12,367 nucleotides of DNA from Gemmatimonadota bacterium (GTDB lineage: Bacteria > Gemmatimonadota > Gemmatimonadetes > Gemmatimonadales > GWC2-71-9). The notes beneath the pieces were generated by a model that saw only the letters and a program-made list of their open reading frames with translations, was not told where the DNA came from and searched no databases. How positions within the stretch are numbered: the first letter of the stretch is position 1; each line of letters starts with the position of its first letter. The stretch covers positions 1 to 12,367 of the forward strand of contig JACPAP010000172.1 of assembly GCA_016180765.1 (NCBI GenBank), written 5' to 3'. This document shows, piece by piece, positions 5,395 to 11,225 of this stretch. The translations under genes and the position numbers were made by a program.

Positions 5395-6634
5395 GCTAGT
5401 GACGATCGGCACCGAGCTCCTGCTCGGGTTCACGATCGATTCCAACGCCGCCGAAATCGCCCGCGCCCTGGCCTCCGTCGGGGCGCGTGTCGTAAGGAGA
5501 ACCACCGTGGGCGACGACCCCGCGGCCATCACCGACGCGGTCCGCGACGGACTCGCGCGGACCGGATTCGTGGTGACCACCGGCGGTCTGGGGCCGACCC
5601 GCGACGATGTCACCAAGCGTGCGGTCGCGGCGCTGTTCGGCGCCCCGCTGGTGGTGGACCCGGTGTATCTCGACCAGCTGCGGCAGCGTTTCCAGCGGCT
5701 CGGTCGCGGCCCCATGCCGGAGTCCAACCGGACGCAAGCGGAAATCCCGCGCGGGGCGATCGTCCTGCCCAACCAGTGGGGGACGGCGCCGGGCCTGTGG
5801 CTTCAGGGGGAGCCCGGCGTGGCCGTGGTGCTCCCCGGGGTGCCTCGGGAAGTGCGCGGGCTCCTCGAGCATGAGGTTGGGCCTCGGGTCCAAGAGCTGG
5901 TGGCGCGGTTGGGCGGCGCACCGACCGTGACCCTCTCGCGCACTCTCCGCACCACCGGCATCACCGAGTCCGCCTTGGCCGACCGGATTGGCCCGCTGGA
6001 AGATCGATTCGCCCCCGTCACCCTGGCGTATCTCCCCACCGTCGAGGGGGTGGACCTGCGGCTCACCGCGTGGGGCCTGAAGCGCGCGGACGCGGAGCGG
6101 GTCCTGGGCGACGCTGCCGAGATGCTCAAGCCGGTGCTGGGCGAACACTGCTATGGAGAAGACGGCTGCGACCTCGCCGCCGTGGTTCTGGCGCGCCTGG
6201 AGCGCCGCGGGGCCAGGCTCGCCGTCGCGGAGTCGTGCACCGGTGGGCTCCTGGGCGGGCGCATTACCGCCGTGCCCGGCGCGTCCCGCACCTTCGTGGG
6301 CGGCGTCGTGGCCTACACGAACGACGTGAAAGTCTCCGAGCTCGGCGTGCCTCAGGCACTCCTCGAGCAGCACGGCGCCGTCAGTGAGCCCGTGGTTCGG
6401 GCCATGGCCGAGGAGGTGACGCGCCGCTTTGGCGCCACCGCGGGCCTCGCCGTGACCGGGATTGCCGGCCCCACCGGGGGAACGCCCGAGAAGCCGGTGG
6501 GCACCGTCTGGCTGGCGGCGTTTCTCGAGGGCCGCTGTGAGACGGCCTTGCGTCGGTTCCCGGGCGACCGCCAGCACATTCGTCAGCGGAGCGCGCAGGC
6601 CGCCCTGGACTTGCTACGCCGGATGCTCCAGTAG
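5384..6634 (+). CDS. cinA: CinA family protein (MocF-like domain plus nicotinamide-nucleotide amidohydrolase domain)
   Basis: Two-domain CinA of 416 residues, the full family length. The N-terminal COG1058 domain (about 1-165) begins 'LELVTIGTELLLGFTIDSNA' and includes 'TTGGLGPTRDDVT'; related proteins have ADP-ribose pyrophosphatase activity. The C-terminal PncC-type domain (about 260-415) contains 'VAESCTGGLLGGRIT', with the likely nucleophile Ser284, then 'GGVVAYTNDVKVSELGV' and 'AVTGIAGPTGG'; this domain deamidates nicotinamide mononucleotide to nicotinate mononucleotide in NAD salvage. The name comes from induction with competence in Streptococcus, which need not apply here. ATG 5384 lies inside the end of pgsA and matches the usual CinA N-terminus, though its GGAG touches the ATG. 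It may be the last gene of the transcript from dnaX onward, since 116 bases follow before grpE. Confidence 0.95.
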   Translation: MDLELVTIGTELLLGFTIDSNAAEIARALASVGARVVRRTTVGDDPAAITDAVRDGLARTGFVVTTGGLGPTRDDVTKRAVAALFGAPLVVDPVYLDQLRQRFQRLGRGPMPESNRTQAEIPRGAIVLPNQWGTAPGLWLQGEPGVAVVLPGVPREVRGLLEHEVGPRVQELVARLGGAPTVTLSRTLRTTGITESALADRIGPLEDRFAPVTLAYLPTVEGVDLRLTAWGLKRADAERVLGDAAEMLKPVLGEHCYGEDGCDLAAVVLARLERRGARLAVAESCTGGLLGGRITAVPGASRTFVGGVVAYTNDVKVSELGVPQALLEQHGAVSEPVVRAMAEEVTRRFGATAGLAVTGIAGPTGGTPEKPVGTVWLAAFLEGRCETALRRFPGDRQHIRQRSAQAALDLLRRMLQ

Positions 6635-6750
6635 ACAGTCGCTCGTGCCTCGACGGGTCCCGGCGGGCGCAGCTGCGCAACGCGGCCCCGTCTCAGGCTG
6701 CCATTCCGGCGCCGGTAGGTGGTACATTCCTTGCGATCGCGACGCGCGTA
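6635..6750. other. Gap between cinA and grpE
   Basis: A 116-base spacer, the longest within the plus-strand gene run. It contains a perfect palindrome CCGGCGCCGG (6706-6715) and a GCGATCGC palindrome (6733-6740). A -10-like TACATT (6723-6728) could serve a grpE transcript, but I find no matching -35. There is no CIRCE heat-shock operator (TTAGCACTC-N9-GAGTGCTAA) and no intrinsic terminator with a T tract. Confidence 0.4.
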
Positions 6751-7391
6751 ATGACCAAGCGCAGGGCGCACTCCAGGAAAGCGGCGGAGCCGGACCGGCC
6801 TCCAGAGCCGCCGGTAACGGCCCACGTGGCGGAGTCGAGGAAGGGGCGTAGCCTGAAAGGCTGGCCCCCACCGGCGGGGCGCTGGTCGAGCCCCCGGCAC
6901 AGACCATCCAGCGGCTGTCGGAGGAGCTGGAGCAGCTCAAGGATCAACGCCTGCGGCTCGCGGCCGAGTTCGACAACTTCAAGAAACGCACCCAGCGGGA
7001 GCGGGCAGAGAGCTGGAACCGCGCCCAGGCGGAAGTGGTGGCCGGCATTCTCGACGGCCTGGACGACCTGGGGCGCGTGGCGCATCTCGAACCGGAGACG
7101 GCCACCGCGCGCGACCTGCTGGACGGCGTCGAATTGGTCGAGCGAAAACTGCTGCGCGTGCTCACCGGCGCGGGATTGGAGCGGCTGGGCGCGGAGGGGG
7201 AACCGTTCGATCCCCATGCGCACGAAGCGGTAAGCACCGCCCCCGCCCCGACGGCGGCGCAGGATCACTTGGTGGCGTCAGTCCTCCAGCCCGGGTATCG
7301 CTTCGGAGGCGCGCTGCTGCGTCCGGCGCGGGTGTCCGTGTACGTCTGGCGGGAGCCGCCTGCGACTGACGCCCCGGCTTCGGGCTCGTAA
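6751..7391 (+). CDS. grpE: Nucleotide exchange factor GrpE, with apparent N-terminal frameshift or non-standard start
   Basis: Co-chaperone that releases ADP from DnaK. The conserved part lies in the frame ending with TAA at 7389-7391: coiled coil 'LSEELEQLKDQRLRLAAEFDNFKKR', then 'EPFDPHAHEAV' and the C-terminal signature 'QPGYRFGGALLRPARVSVYV'. This frame has TAG at 6849-6851 and no ATG, GTG or TTG between there and the coiled coil; the first such codons, in 'EVVAG' near 7032, would remove the coiled coil. A second frame opens with ATG 6751 and reads about 36 plausible residues ('MTKRRAHSRKAAEPDRPPEP...') up to the same region. One missing base between 6852 and about 6870, for instance in the C run 6865-6869, would join the two into a normal-length protein of roughly 212 residues. 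The coordinates span both parts. A CTG start at 6861 (about 176 residues) is the alternative. The gene product is clear; the start is not. Confidence 0.8.
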
Positions 7392-7394
7392 TCG

Positions 7395-8483
7395 ATGCCC
7401 GCCGTCAAAGACTACTACCAGATCCTGGGCGTGAGCTCGTCGGCCACCGAGCCGGAGATCAAGAAGGCCTACCGGCGGCTCGCCAAACAGTACCATCCCG
7501 ACGCGCGACCCGGCGATGCGGCGACCGCGGAGCGCTTCAAGGAAATCAACGAAGCGTACTCCGTGCTCAGCGACGCTGAGAAACGCAAGCAGTACGACTT
7601 GATGCGGAAGTTCGGACCGCTGGGCGCCGCCGCGGGCGGTCGCCGCGGGCCGTCCGGAGCCCGGGGCGGAGGAGGGGCTCCGTTCCAAGAAACCGAATTC
7701 GGGTTCGGGGGATTCGGTGGCCTGGGGGACCTGTTCTCGTCCATCTTCGGACGCGGCCGCAAGGAGGTCGAGCCCATCGAGCTGTCGGTGGAGATTCCGT
7801 TCCGGGTAGCCGCCCTCGGTGGCAAGGTCCCGGTCACGATCCAGGTGACGGAGACCTGTCCCGCCTGCGGCGGCACCGGGGCCGCTCCGGGCGCCAGCGT
7901 CGCGGTGTGTCCCGAGTGCAACGGCCGCGGGGAGATCACGTTCGGGCAGGGCGGTTTCGCGGTGAGGCGTCCCTGTCCGGCGTGCCGCGGTCGCGGTCGG
8001 GTGGCCAGCCAGGCGTGTCCGGCGTGTCGCGGGCAGACGGAGGTCGCCGTCAACAAGCGCATCATGGTGACCGTGCCTCCGGGGACCGACAGCGGGCACC
8101 GCATCCGGCTCAAGGGGCAGGGGCAGCGCCACCCGTCAGGGGGTGCCTCGGGCGACCTCGTCATCACGCTCCAGGTGGAACCGGACCGGTTCTTTCAGCG
8201 CAACGGCCTGGACCTGACCTGTACGGTGCCGATCAACCTGGCGCAGGCGGTGCTGGGGACCAAGCTGCGGGTGCGCACCATCGACGGCCGCCGCGTCGTG
8301 CTCAAGGTCCCACCGGGCACCGGGCCGGGCCGCAAGTTCCGCATCCGCGGACACGGGATCGAGCGGAACGGCCAGCGCGGGGATCAGTTGGTCGAGATCG
8401 CGGTCACGGTGCCGGAGCGGCTGACGGTGGAACAAGAACGGCTGTTTCGAGAGTTCGCGGAGAAGACCGGGCTGAAGTATTGA
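7395..8483 (+). CDS. dnaJ: Chaperone DnaJ (Hsp40, type I)
   Basis: DnaK co-chaperone that binds unfolded protein and stimulates the DnaK ATPase. The 362 residues contain a J domain (about 6-70) with HPD at 34-36, a Gly/Phe-rich linker (about 86-122), four zinc-binding repeats (Cys155/158, Cys172/175, Cys194/197, Cys208/211), then two beta-sandwich client-binding domains including 'VTVPPGTDSGHRIRLKGQG'. The first three zinc repeats read CPACGGTG, CPECNGRG and CPACRGRG. The fourth is CPACRGQT, keeping both cysteines but losing the final Gly. The ATG is three bases after the grpE stop with no Shine-Dalgarno site, so translation probably depends on coupling. dnaK and hrcA are not in the window. 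Confidence 0.96.
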   Translation: MPAVKDYYQILGVSSSATEPEIKKAYRRLAKQYHPDARPGDAATAERFKEINEAYSVLSDAEKRKQYDLMRKFGPLGAAAGGRRGPSGARGGGGAPFQETEFGFGGFGGLGDLFSSIFGRGRKEVEPIELSVEIPFRVAALGGKVPVTIQVTETCPACGGTGAAPGASVAVCPECNGRGEITFGQGGFAVRRPCPACRGRGRVASQACPACRGQTEVAVNKRIMVTVPPGTDSGHRIRLKGQGQRHPSGGASGDLVITLQVEPDRFFQRNGLDLTCTVPINLAQAVLGTKLRVRTIDGRRVVLKVPPGTGPGRKFRIRGHGIERNGQRGDQLVEIAVTVPERLTVEQERLFREFAEKTGLKY

Positions 8484-8484
8484 C

Positions 8485-8529
8485 GGCGGCAGGGCCTACC
8501 GGCCAGTCTCCGCTGACGCTGCTGCCGCC
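8485..8529. terminator. Possible bidirectional hairpin between convergent genes
   Basis: GGCGGCAG (8485-8492) pairs perfectly with CTGCCGCC (8522-8529), and a GGCC-TACC-GGCC hairpin is nested inside. It lies right after the dnaJ stop and overlaps the last codons of the minus-strand gene. There is no T tract on either side, so it is only a candidate for ending transcription in both directions. Confidence 0.25.
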
Positions 8530-9314
8530 CTCGTGGTATCGGGCCGTATCTCTCCCAAGAAATCGACCGTAAAACTCGCGTACGGCCCCGGCGTGGACCA
8601 CCGCACCACTTCGCCCGTGGTGGCTGCCAGGCCGAACACGACGAAGTTGTTCTCGGACGGAATCCCCGCGATGATGTGGATGCGCCCGTTGGCATCCACG
8701 GTGAGGTCGGTGACGAAGGCGGTCTCGAGCCACGGCCAGTCGATGCGCCAGCGGATGTGACCGAACTGGTTGTAGAGCGTGAGGTGCTTGTCGGGCAGCG
8801 CCTGCACCACGCCGCCGCTGGCGGCCGCCACCAGGCCGGTCTTGGGGCCTCCCCGCGCGTCCACGAAGGTGGTGGCACTGTCGCCCTGGAGAGCCACCAG
8901 CCGGCCCTCGGGCATTGCGACCACGATTCGGTTGTCGGGCAGCACGGCGAACTGGTGGGGAACCGCCCCGGCCCGCGCCAGATCGACCCGGCGCTCCAGC
9001 CGGCCATCACGGGCGAAGACCGCCAGCGACGGCTTCCCGTCCTCCACGTCCGACACGTACCACCGATCGTTGATGAACTGGATGTGGAGCGGGCTGTGCA
9101 AGGCACCCCGGCCGAGCGTGTCCACCGTCCCCGAGGGGCGATGCCGGAGGAGCACGGCGGGCAGCCCGGATCGGGTAAACGCGAGCAGCGTGTCACCGAC
9201 CGCCGTGACCGCCCTGCCGTCCATGAAGATGGGCTGCGGGGCCGGGCCGGACGGCCCGCAGGCGCTGCAGGCCCCCGCGAGGACGGTCGCCCACCGCCAA
9301 GTCCCGCGGAGCAA
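8496..9314 (-). CDS. Predicted secreted or lipid-anchored beta-propeller-like protein
   Basis: A 272-residue protein of unknown function. The N-terminus 'MLRGTWRWATVLAGACSAC' looks like an export signal; the Cys in 'LAGAC' could be a lipid-attachment site, although the -3 position is not the preferred Leu. The rest is made of short beta-rich units such as 'LHIQFINDRWYVSDVEDG', 'HQFAVLPDNRIVVAMPEGRLVAL' and 'VTDLTVDANGRIHIIAG'. Such a hydrophobic-loop-'DGR'-strand pattern is typical of six-bladed NHL or TolB-like beta-propellers. No catalytic motif is visible, so binding or scaffold roles are as likely as enzyme activity. The start is TTG at 9314, 22 bases after the upstream minus-strand gene, suggesting one operon; the next in-frame Met (residue 31) would delete the signal sequence. 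It converges on dnaJ with a 12-base gap. Confidence 0.72.
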   Translation of the reverse strand: MLRGTWRWATVLAGACSACGPSGPAPQPIFMDGRAVTAVGDTLLAFTRSGLPAVLLRHRPSGTVDTLGRGALHSPLHIQFINDRWYVSDVEDGKPSLAVFARDGRLERRVDLARAGAVPHQFAVLPDNRIVVAMPEGRLVALQGDSATTFVDARGGPKTGLVAAASGGVVQALPDKHLTLYNQFGHIRWRIDWPWLETAFVTDLTVDANGRIHIIAGIPSENNFVVFGLAATTGEVVRWSTPGPYASFTVDFLGEIRPDTTRAAAASAETGR

Positions 9315-9336
9315 CCTCAGACCCCCAAGCCGGGAT

Positions 9337-10347
9337 TCAGGAACAAGGCAACGACGGCACCGTGGGCGTGAACAGCTTGAACGCCGGCTTCAGCAGGTTG
9401 GCGATGGCGCATGGGAGGTCGCTGGTGAAATCCGCAAGTTTCTTGAGCGCCGCAAGCTGCTCCGCCGTGGGCTGGCCTCCCGAGGCCATCAGAAAGACCG
9501 GGTCCGAGCTGGGTCCTGAGAAGGTGATGACCTCCTTCCCGTTATGCGTGATCTTCCCGCTGAACGACGTCAGGGTGCCGGAGCCGGTAACGACGGTCGT
9601 GTTCTCTCCGTGCTGGATGGTGAGGGTGCCCTGGAGGGTCTGCAACAAGGTGATCGTCGCCTGGAAGTCGATGCTGAGCGCCTCCTCCGCCACCGACAGC
9701 TTGTGGCGCATGCCGATCCCGGCGCTGGTCGAGTACGTTTGCGTCAGCGTGTCGATCGTCACGGTCAGCGTCCCGCCCGAGACCGAACCCTTTCCACTCA
9801 GCGTCGCAGCGGTGATCGCGTCGCCCGACCCCTGCACCGACGCGCTCGCGGTGTAGTCCAGAGCAGGACTCGTGTTCCCGGTGAGGAAAGCCTGCACCCG
9901 AAGCGCCGTGGACTGGTCCAGAAGGTCGACGTGCCCGATCTCGCTCGGCTGGGCAGCGAGCGGGACGGCGTACAGGATGAAACGGACGCCGTTGGATGGC
10001 GCGCCCGTCCGGTCGCTGGCCACGTACTTCTGCTGCGCGGGGTCGTACACGAACGTGGCGCCCAGCGGGATCCCTGGAGGGAATACGCTGGCTGAGGCTG
10101 CGGTAGCGTGCGATGGCCCCGGGGGTGTGGCCGTCACGAGGGACGGCGCCCCCAGCGTCATCTTGTCGCCCAGAACACTGATGCTTTGGAGCGCCGGGCT
10201 GTTCTCCATGGCGCTGATGACGGCGTCGGTGCTCTGGCTCAAGGCTATCGGGTCAAACGCGGTCGTGGACTCACCACAGGTCGCCAAGACCGCAACTGCA
10301 GCCGGGACCACGGTGGCCGGGACCCAACGCGGAAACGGGGCTGTCAT
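9337..10347 (-). CDS. Predicted lipoprotein of unknown function
   Basis: A 336-residue protein that I do not recognise. The N-terminus has a signal sequence ending in a lipobox-like 'LATC' (Cys24), followed by Gly-Glu-Ser, so it is probably lipid-anchored outside the cytoplasmic membrane. The mature part is rich in Ser, Thr, Ala and Gly. A middle region with alternating strands ('ASASVQGSGDAITAATLSGKG', 'TLTVTIDTLTQTYS', 'GTLTIQHGENTTVVTGSGTL') suggests an all-beta fold, and two cysteines occur near the end ('LPCAIANLL' and 'SLPCS'). ATG 10347 is chosen because GAGGAG (plus-strand 10356-10361) stands eight bases upstream and the signal sequence begins there; a longer reading to 10473 would bury the signal. 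It is the first gene of a two-gene minus-strand unit with the propeller-like gene. Confidence 0.75.
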   Translation of the reverse strand: MTAPFPRWVPATVVPAAVAVLATCGESTTAFDPIALSQSTDAVISAMENSPALQSISVLGDKMTLGAPSLVTATPPGPSHATAASASVFPPGIPLGATFVYDPAQQKYVASDRTGAPSNGVRFILYAVPLAAQPSEIGHVDLLDQSTALRVQAFLTGNTSPALDYTASASVQGSGDAITAATLSGKGSVSGGTLTVTIDTLTQTYSTSAGIGMRHKLSVAEEALSIDFQATITLLQTLQGTLTIQHGENTTVVTGSGTLTSFSGKITHNGKEVITFSGPSSDPVFLMASGGQPTAEQLAALKKLADFTSDLPCAIANLLKPAFKLFTPTVPSLPCS

Positions 10348-10355
10348 AGACACGA

Positions 10356-10361
10356 CTCCTC
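10356..10361 (-). promoter_or_regulatory. Ribosome binding site of the lipoprotein gene
   Basis: On the minus strand this reads GAGGAG, eight bases before the ATG at 10347. It is the best Shine-Dalgarno match on the minus strand and settles the start of this gene. Confidence 0.6.
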
Positions 10362-10427
10362 GGTCTTGCACCAGGTATCCCCGGTTCGGCGTTCCGAAAG
10401 GCCGCCTCGGGGTCAGTCTCTGGAAGC

Positions 10428-10441
10428 TGGTAGCGCTTCCA
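10428..10441 (-). promoter_or_regulatory. LacI/GalR-type operator-like site
   Basis: On the minus strand this reads TGGAAGCGCTACCA, a 14-base palindrome with one mismatched pair and a central CG, fitting the TGnnAnCGnnnnCA pattern of LacI/GalR-family operators. A larger inverted repeat, TGGAAGC/GCTTCCA (10421-10427 and 10435-10441 on the plus strand), overlaps it. It lies just downstream of the candidate -10 of the lipoprotein gene, over the expected transcription start, where a repressor would block initiation. No LacI-family gene is in the window. Confidence 0.4.
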
Positions 10442-10445
10442 ATGT

Positions 10446-10473
10446 AACATATCACCGCGCTGCGGTCCGTCAC
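10446..10473 (-). promoter_or_regulatory. Candidate promoter of the lipoprotein/propeller operon
   Basis: On the minus strand there is a -35-like GTGACG (plus-strand 10468-10473) and a -10-like TATGTT (10446-10451) with a 16-base spacer. Transcription would begin near 10439, giving a leader of about 90 bases before the ATG at 10347. It is in the most AT-rich patch of this spacer. The match to consensus is moderate. Confidence 0.35.
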
Positions 10474-10519
10474 ACGTGGCGGGCTCCGTTCGCCTCCGGT
10501 GCCGGCATCCGAGACCCAT

Positions 10520-10537
10520 CACGAAGAGTCCTTCGTG
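10520..10537. repeat. Short hairpin upstream of pdxH
   Basis: CACGAAG and CTTCGTG form a 7-bp perfect stem with the loop AGTC. It lies 53 bases before the pdxH start and between the two divergent genes. It might be a protein-binding site or a leader structure, or be due to chance. No T tract follows. Confidence 0.3.
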
Positions 10538-10576
10538 GCAGTCCCAGTAGCCCTGGCGACCGGTGGCGCTCCTCGG

Positions 10577-10582
10577 TATCCT
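10577..10582 (+). promoter_or_regulatory. Candidate -10 element of pdxH (leaderless start)
   Basis: TATCCT ends seven bases before the pdxH ATG at 10590, and there is no Shine-Dalgarno site between them. If used, transcription would begin at or beside the A of the ATG, giving a leaderless message. The -35 region (10554-10559, TGGCGA) is weak, so the support is positional. Confidence 0.3.
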
Positions 10583-10589
10583 GCGGTCC

Positions 10590-11225
10590 ATGTCGAAGCC
10601 CTCCACCGGGGACGAGCCGCGGGATACCCCGTTGGACGGGTCCGATCTGGATCCCGATCCGATCAAGCAATTCGCGGCGTGGTTTGAGCCTCGCGCGGCG
10701 TCCGGGATTCCTGAGGCCACCGCCATGACGTTGGCGACCGCGGACAAGGACGGCCGTCCGTCGGCCCGCACGGTGCTGCTCAAGGAGGCCTCCGAGCAGG
10801 GCTTCGCGTTCTTCACCAATTACGACAGTCCCAAAGCCCGCCAGCTGCTGGAGAACCCGAGCGCCGCGCTGGTCTTCTATTGGCCCGAATCCGACCGCCA
10901 GGTGATCGTGTCCGGTCGCGTGACGAAGGTGGTCGACGAGGAGTCGGACGCCTACTTCCGCAGCCGTCCCCGAGGCAGCCAGCTTGGCGCCTGGGCATCG
11001 CAGCAGAGCCAGCCGATCGAGAGCCGCGAGGTGCTCGAGCGTCGCGTGGCGGAGCTGGATGGGCAGTACGCCGGACGGGACGTGCCCCGGCCGTCGTTCT
11101 GGGGCGGGTTCCGGCTGGTACCGGAGACGTTGGAGTTCTGGCAGGGCAGGGAGAGCCGCCTGCACGACCGGTTTCGCTACTCGAGGGATGGCGGGCGGTG
11201 GGTCATCGAGCGGCTGGCGCCCTAG
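10590..11225 (+). CDS. pdxH: Pyridoxine/pyridoxamine 5'-phosphate oxidase
   Basis: FMN-dependent oxidase that converts pyridoxamine 5'-phosphate or pyridoxine 5'-phosphate to pyridoxal 5'-phosphate with reduction of oxygen, the last step of vitamin B6 synthesis and salvage. At 211 residues it is close to E. coli PdxH. Conserved stretches run in order: 'DPIKQFAAWF' (23-32), the FMN-binding 'GRPSARTVLLK' (55-65), 'FFTNYDSPKARQL', 'QVIVSGRV', 'FRSRPRGSQLGAWASQQS', and the C-terminal signature 'RPSFWGGFRLVPETLEFWQG', then 'RLHDRFRYSR' and 'IERLAP'. ATG 10590 gives the usual short N-terminus; a GTG at 10563 would add only nine residues and is less likely. It is divergent from the lipoprotein gene and convergent with the antiporter gene, sharing CTAG at the two ends. 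Confidence 0.96.
   Translation: MSKPSTGDEPRDTPLDGSDLDPDPIKQFAAWFEPRAASGIPEATAMTLATADKDGRPSARTVLLKEASEQGFAFFTNYDSPKARQLLENPSAALVFYWPESDRQVIVSGRVTKVVDEESDAYFRSRPRGSQLGAWASQQSQPIESREVLERRVAELDGQYAGRDVPRPSFWGGFRLVPETLEFWQGRESRLHDRFRYSRDGGRWVIERLAP

Noticed and set aside
5396..6577. Minus-strand open frame of 393 codons opposite cinA
   Set aside because: Its composition (Gly, His, Arg rich) and exact overlap with cinA mark it as an antisense artefact.
6635..6750. CIRCE or other heat-shock operator before grpE
   Set aside because: No TTAGCACTC-N9-GAGTGCTAA repeat or close variant is present; only short GC palindromes are seen.
8676..9371. Plus-strand open frame opposite the propeller-like gene
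   Set aside because: The minus-strand reading has a signal sequence and regular beta-rich repeats, whereas the plus-strand product is Arg/Pro/His-rich with no pattern.
10348..10473. N-terminal extension of the lipoprotein gene
   Set aside because: The extension would place 42 residues before the signal sequence and ignore the good GAGGAG site at the inner ATG.
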